Positions 60,001 through 64,000 of a stretch of DNA of 64,000 bases are shown in pieces. Position 1 is the first letter of the stretch. Each line of letters starts with the position of its first letter. The DNA comes from Alitta virens (taxonomy: Eukaryota; Annelida; Polychaeta; Phyllodocida; Nereididae). A program made the translations under genes and the position numbers. The notes beneath the pieces were generated by a model. The model saw only the letters and a list, made by a program, of their open reading frames with translations, had not been told where the DNA came from and did not search any database. Location of the stretch: contig OW028585.1 of assembly GCA_932294295.1 (NCBI GenBank), positions 15,284,771 to 15,348,770 on the forward strand, written 5' to 3'.

Positions 60001-61066
60001 ACCCAAAGGGGGTAATGTGGTAAACTAGCTTAGGCTGTCCTTGGGAGTCAGTAACATAATCACTACTATATTCATTGTTAATTCATTAAATGTACTATAT
60101 TCACTCTTCATCGTAACATGTACCACGTTCAATGTTCATTTTGACTTTATTTCATGTAATGTCTTCATATTTCATTTTTAAATGTACAGAAAATGCTTAA
60201 TAAGTAATAGTAATACAATAGAAGATGAGCTTCTCTTTGTAATCCAATGTCCTGCTTACAGTAACTTCGGATTAATAATGTATCAAAACATATTAAATGC
60301 ATTATCAGATTTCTAATATTTAACACTACATGAAAAAATTATATATATTCTAAAATACGAAAGTAAACAATAAGGCAATTTTTTAAGATCACCTTGGGAA
60401 CTCAGGAAAATCAACCTATACACAAAATGAAATTTAAGTTCACAATAAGTCTGGAGCCATTGTTATGTTAACAATGATATTATTAATTATTATTGTTGGA
60501 TGATTGCAGGACTTCCCATACTATATCAGAATTGGCAAGTTTGAGGGATGGACTGTTTGATTCAATTCTTACTAGAAATGAGACTATTGAACTTTTAAAT
60601 ACTCTTTGCTTACAATGATTTAATTAATTTATTCGATCGTAAATTTTCAAATTTAATATGATTATATGACTCAAACTTTGTACCAATGGTGTATGAATAA
60701 AGATTATATATATATATATGACATGTACAATGTCAAAATTTGACATATTTATTCATTGTGTATTATGACATGTACCACATTCTTTGTTCATAAAATGTAC
60801 AGTATTCATTGTTCATTATAAATACATTGTCATCATGCTTCATTATAATATATATAAACATTATCAAATAAAAACATACCACATATCATACCTGTGTGGC
60901 AAGCCATAATCAATGGTGTAGCGATTCCAAACTTAGTCTTACATTTGGAGTCAATTAATTCTGGTTGTTTGTGTAATATATTCTCCACTTCAAATTCATT
61001 TCTCTGTATGGCTTTAAGTATATCTTCAGCAGAATATACAACTCCTGTAGCATTTGAATCTGCCAT
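57020..61066 (-). CDS. Divergent FEM-1 family protein (predicted CUL2 substrate receptor)
   Basis: Three exons, 60892-61066, 58902-59696 and 57020-57891, are phase-consistent, 1842 nt, 613 residues, close to the 617-670 of known FEM1 proteins. The N terminus has ankyrin repeats (GIATPLIMACHT; DVFPLFIASRRSAVLVVEEL; GQSALHVAG; GNTPLHYVCYHGNSDLAYIL; GFKALDIAVH). The middle carries the family's all-helical region, including MEELEMYENDPHQLKLQSEL then ARERIFN, matching the FEM1 EEL..DPD..R.QALLIRERILG segment. The C terminus has two more ankyrin units (GNTLLHTIISSA; RKTALDLVLV) and ends LHLQCICAIFIKESNISYKG EIPQSLVDFVKLH, the FEM1 VHL-box-like tail. FEM1 proteins bring C-degron substrates to CUL2-RING ubiquitin ligases. 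Divergence from vertebrate FEM1A-C is high, so I give no paralogue symbol. Confidence 0.9.
57942..58155 (+). repeat. 58-bp tandem repeat, about 3.5 copies
   Basis: ACTCTTTGTGCAGTGGGCAT then GGAGC.TTACTCAAATACAG and AATTACATACTTATTGAC repeats. It lies in the last FEM-1 intron, directly next to the foldback at 58156. Confidence 0.9.
58156..58375. mobile_element. Foldback element with about 72-bp arms
   Basis: ACTCAAACACAGAATTACAT ... TCAGAAAACCAACCTCA ... CTCTCCTTATTA is repeated in inverse at 58299-58375. The loop is about 72 nt and includes a TA run. Confidence 0.8.
58390..58655 (+). mobile_element. 3' end of a non-LTR retroelement (TGTCAATAAAA-TATATA family)
   Basis: Ends GCTGTCAATAAAAATCTATATATATC, the same terminal signal as at 8463, 13918, 13134 (minus) and 62604 (minus). 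Intronic in the FEM-1 gene. Confidence 0.55.
59720..60890. other. First intron of the FEM-1 gene
   Basis: No gene seen. It contains a probable retroelement tail ending GAATAAAGATTATATATATA (60692-60720, plus strand) and several ACATGTAC.A.ATTCA.TGTTCAT words at 60050-60830 that suggest an old repeat. Confidence 0.5.
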
Positions 61067-61099
61067 GTTGTGTCTCTTTGAAAATAATCAATGACCTAC

Positions 61100-61595
61100 T
61101 TACTGGGTTGACACGCTGTGGTGCAATATCTTGACCCAGTAATAAGAAATATTATACATTACCACCAGACAATACAAAAATCTTCATATACCTATTATTA
61201 GGCACGATTTTGCAATGGCATTGCAGATAATCAATCCAACATGTACAACAAAGTGAATCAAAATGTTATGGAATATTGTATGTTATGAGCATTAGAATAA
61301 TTTTCAGCATACTTGTCATCCCACATATTACATAACATGACCTATATACATTTATAAAATTATTGATTATGAATACAACGCAGCATCATCGATTATATCA
61401 AAATTGTTTGTTATGAGTATTACACAATTGCAGCATACATATTACCTCATACAAGATGTGCAATATGTCAGGCAACAAATACATGTTATATAATTATATC
61501 AATGACAATTATAACATCGAAATTTTGAAATATGCCTTATTGAAATATATAGAGGCACAGTCAGAGTGTCACTGATGCTACTGCCAAACGACTGC
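61100..61595. other. Upstream flank of the FEM-1 gene
   Basis: AT-rich, with repeated ATTACACA/GCAGCATAC and TGTTATGAG words at about 61280-61470 hinting at a diverged tandem repeat. No gene seen and no clear core promoter motif. Confidence 0.45.
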
Positions 61596-61597
61596 AT

Positions 61598-62479
61598 AAT
61601 AATAATAATAATACTTTATTTCTTATTAAGCGCATCATACATGCACCATGTCTCAATGCGCTGTACAATAAATGTGTATGTATATAAAAATTATATAATA
61701 AAAATAAAAATAATATAGAATAAAGTAATTTAAAAGAATAAATAAAGTTAAATTACTAATTAAATATTAAGTAAGATAAAAACTAATGCATTATGCATAG
61801 AAGTAATTACCATAATAATTTTGTGACAACAAATTGCACATACACTAGCTTAAAAAGCATTAGAAAATAAGAATGTCTTGAGTCTGGATTTAAAACTTTC
61901 CACAGAGGGACTGTCTCTGATTGCACTGAGAAGTGAATTCCATAGAGATGGAGCTGCCACAGAAAAGGCTCTAGATCCGTACGTTTTTGTATTAAACTTG
62001 GGAACAGTTAGTTTTTCTGGGAGGATGATCGAAGCTGACGGGATGGAACATAATCCTGAAGCATGTCAGTTATATATCTGTGTATCATCAGCATACGTCA
62101 TACACTGTACTCCATAGCTGATAATGATGTCCTCCAAGGGGGCTGTATACATCGTAAACAGGATGGGGCCAAGGACAGACCCCTGAGGTACCCCACAGAC
62201 CAGTTCCTTCTTCTGCGACATGGTCCTCTTGATTGACACTGATTGGTAGCGGTTGTGAAGGTAAGAGGTCAACCAAGCCAAGACCTGGCCTCCCACTCCA
62301 TAGTAAGTATTGAGGTGGTTTAGTAACACTTGATGGTCAATCGTGTCAAATGCCGCCGATAAATCCAAGAGAATCAAGACGACTTCCATGCGATGGTCCA
62401 GGGCACATAAGATGTCATTTGTGACCTTGAGCAGGGCCGTCTCTGTGCTGTAGTGCATGCAAACTTCCTTTGAACGCAC
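61598..62479 (-). pseudogene. L2/CR1-like LINE, 5' truncated and internally deleted
   Basis: The minus-strand ORF 62066-62479 is a reverse-transcriptase piece: HYSTETALLKV, LDLSAAFDTIDHQVLLNHL, LAWLTSYLHNRYQ, CGVPQGSVLGPILFTMY, then YADDTQIY and a stop. Immediately after, in another frame (about 61870-62045), comes the usual C-terminal end of such proteins (TKTYGSRAFSVAAPSLWNSL and DSPSVESFKSRLKTFLF). The region normally between YADD and this end is missing. The element finishes in AATAAAG and (ATT)n at 61598-61630. Upstream domains are absent beyond about 62465. Confidence 0.85.
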
Positions 62480-62602
62480 TTCTTAATATATACAATGCCT
62501 TAATACTTCCTCATCTAAATTATGGATTAATGATATGGGGCTGGAAATCTAAGAAATTAACATCAGAAAAGAGCCATGCATATCATTACAAAGAGCCATT
62601 AC
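62464..62602 (+). pseudogene. Fragment of a second LINE reverse transcriptase
   Basis: The plus strand encodes NIYNALILPHLNYGLMIWGW, the familiar segment downstream of the RT catalytic core, then after a short deletion that shifts frame, QKRAMHIITKSHY. It is only about 135 bp and abuts the opposite-strand LINE at about 62465 and the TATATA tail of a third element at 62604. Confidence 0.75.
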
Positions 62603-62603
62603 A

Positions 62604-63669
62604 TATATATATAAACTTTTATTGACAGTATGGTCAGTATTGACCTATTCGTCATTTTTACAATTCATAGACATATATACAGTACTATACTACACATTTC
62701 TAGCATATTACAGATTCATTTAAAACATATAACAAAACTGTACTAAACATATCACATGTGTTACTGGTTATTTCATAGCATATAAGCATGATAAACAACT
62801 TTACTACACGTATCAAACAACTATACTACACAAAAATAATATTGATTTGGGATTCAAATTATAAAACGAAAAACACAATACAATTATATACAAATCTGGT
62901 CCCAGAATATTAGAGTCCTGCTCTCATCACACTGTGTCCATAAAAATTATTAAATTAATACTGATATGTATCATCTTCTGAAAAATAAATGTCCAGTGAA
63001 TTGTCACTTTTCCTTGGGCGGTTGGGGATGGGTAGTGTTGGGAGCCCATTGCATTTGAGATCTGCTATCATTCTATTTTATCAGGTTACTAGGGACAGAT
63101 TATTTTGTCTGTTTTAAAAATAGAAAATAATTTCAAAGAGAATTTCCTACTGCATAGACATGTGTTATTTACATACTTTTATTTAAGAAATCCCCTAATG
63201 CATTTATAACTTTAGGTTCTCTACAAGTTAGCAATGCTTTAAATTTCTCAAAGGTGTTTGAATTTTCAAACTCAGGTATTAAATCTTTTGCTTTTTGAAA
63301 AAGTTGGTCCCTTAGCGATTTATTAGAGCTACAAGTTATGATATAATGAATTTCATCTTCTACTTCACTACTCGTACATTTCTCGCATATTCTATTCTCT
63401 ACAGGTACCTTAGGGGTTTGATGCCTACCAGTTTCGATCTTGAGATTGTGTGAGCTCAATCTGAACCTAGCTATGTTATTGATAGTTTTCTTTGGAAGGT
63501 TGATAAGTAGATATGGTTCAATAGAGTATGAAGTTTTAAAAAGTTTGTATGTCCTAAGTTTAGGTTGTTTGTCAGAATTTTTTATCTCGTTAAGGATCCT
63601 ACTTTGTTCGCTGGAATAGAGTTTAATTTTTACTTTAGTCGCTAAGGAATTTGGTGTATCAAGTACCAC
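62604..63669 (-). pseudogene. C-terminal domain and 3' tail of a third non-LTR element
   Basis: The ORF 63169-63669 (166 codons) resembles the region after the RT in invertebrate non-LTR elements: NIARFRLSSHNLKIETGRHQ, RICEKCTSSEVEDEIHYIIT (Cys/His cluster C..C...H...C), then FEKFKALL. Downstream lies about 560 bp of 3' UTR ending TGTCAATAAAAGTTTATATA at 62604-62625. This ties the orphan 3' tails at 8463, 13134, 13918 and 58631 to a coding element. Confidence 0.75.
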
Positions 63670-63699
63670 CTGAGGTGCACATGTACCCTCAATTATATT

Positions 63700-64000
63700 T
63701 CAGGTGGACCTGCTCTCAGATATGTATTTTTTATACTCTAGTTGGTAAGTTAAAGGAGTATGATCCGATTCTACAAGTTTGGGACCGATTTCAAAATCGG
63801 TTAATAAAGTAAATAGATCTCTTGTACACAGAAGGTAATCTACCACACTCTTTCCTAAGGGCGCATGGCATGTGAAGTTATCTGTATTTTCAGGGTTGAG
63901 GAGGCCATTAATAATTCTCATACCGCTTGCCTTACATAGCTGTATAAGGTCTTTTCCAAAGCTATTGTGAGTTTTATCATTGGTGTGTCTGTTCTTATTG
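63700..64000 (-). pseudogene. C-terminal part of a retroelement endonuclease (same element)
   Basis: Open on the minus strand from the window edge to 63700. MRIINGL, GKSVVDYLLCTRDL and the ESDHTPLTYQLE motif are typical of the end of APE-type endonuclease domains (the SDH box). It stops about 30 bp before the C-terminal ORF, so the entire RT domain is missing between them. The N-terminal part lies outside the window. Confidence 0.75.

Noticed and set aside
61878..62117. 79-codon plus ORF
   Set aside because: Antisense to the C-terminal coding part of the minus-strand LINE.

Overview
The window is animal nuclear DNA, very probably from a marine invertebrate bilaterian. The signs are AT-rich sequence, many short phase-consistent exons split by GT-AG introns, a single CSRNP/Axud1-type gene, a TIR receptor, a FEM-1-type gene, and a dense mix of tRNA-derived SINEs, short inverted-repeat DNA elements, CR1/L2-like LINE fragments and minisatellites. 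I cannot fix the phylum from sequence alone. All exon structures below were read by eye from splice sites and reading phase.

Layout. (1) 1-18.05 kb, minus strand: a long coiled-coil protein gene. 25 coding exons (869 residues, phase-consistent at every junction) lie in the window and the 3' end runs off the left edge. Its introns hold minisatellites, SINE pieces and two inverted-repeat elements. (2) About 18.05-18.33 kb: a compact divergent promoter shared with the next gene, with a CArG box, a CCAAT box and a CRE-like site. (3) 18.3-45.35 kb, plus strand: a CSRNP (cysteine/serine-rich nuclear protein) gene with one non-coding first exon, seven coding exons (1184 residues) and a 4.3-kb 3' UTR. 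The 5.3-kb first intron carries two perfect DR5 nuclear-receptor motifs. The 9.9-kb intron between coding exons 2 and 3 is a repeat sink. (4) 47.8-53.7 kb, minus strand: a six-exon, 306-residue single-pass TIR receptor with a very short ectodomain. A roughly 32-bp minisatellite starts at the inferred splice donor of its ectodomain exon. (5) 56.9-61.1 kb, minus strand: a three-exon, 613-residue divergent FEM-1 protein (ankyrin repeats plus VHL-box-like C terminus), a predicted CUL2 ubiquitin-ligase receptor. (6) 61.6-64 kb: a pile-up of three retroelement pieces, namely an internally deleted L2/CR1-like LINE on minus, a small RT fragment on plus, and an element on minus that keeps the endonuclease end and C-terminal domain but has lost the RT.

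Functionally, the best regulatory story is the CSRNP locus. Its promoter resembles an immediate-early gene, its leader has tiny upstream ORFs, and its 3' UTR is long and AU-rich. The TIR receptor and FEM-1 gene lie in tandem on the minus strand, but nothing in the sequence shows that they act together.
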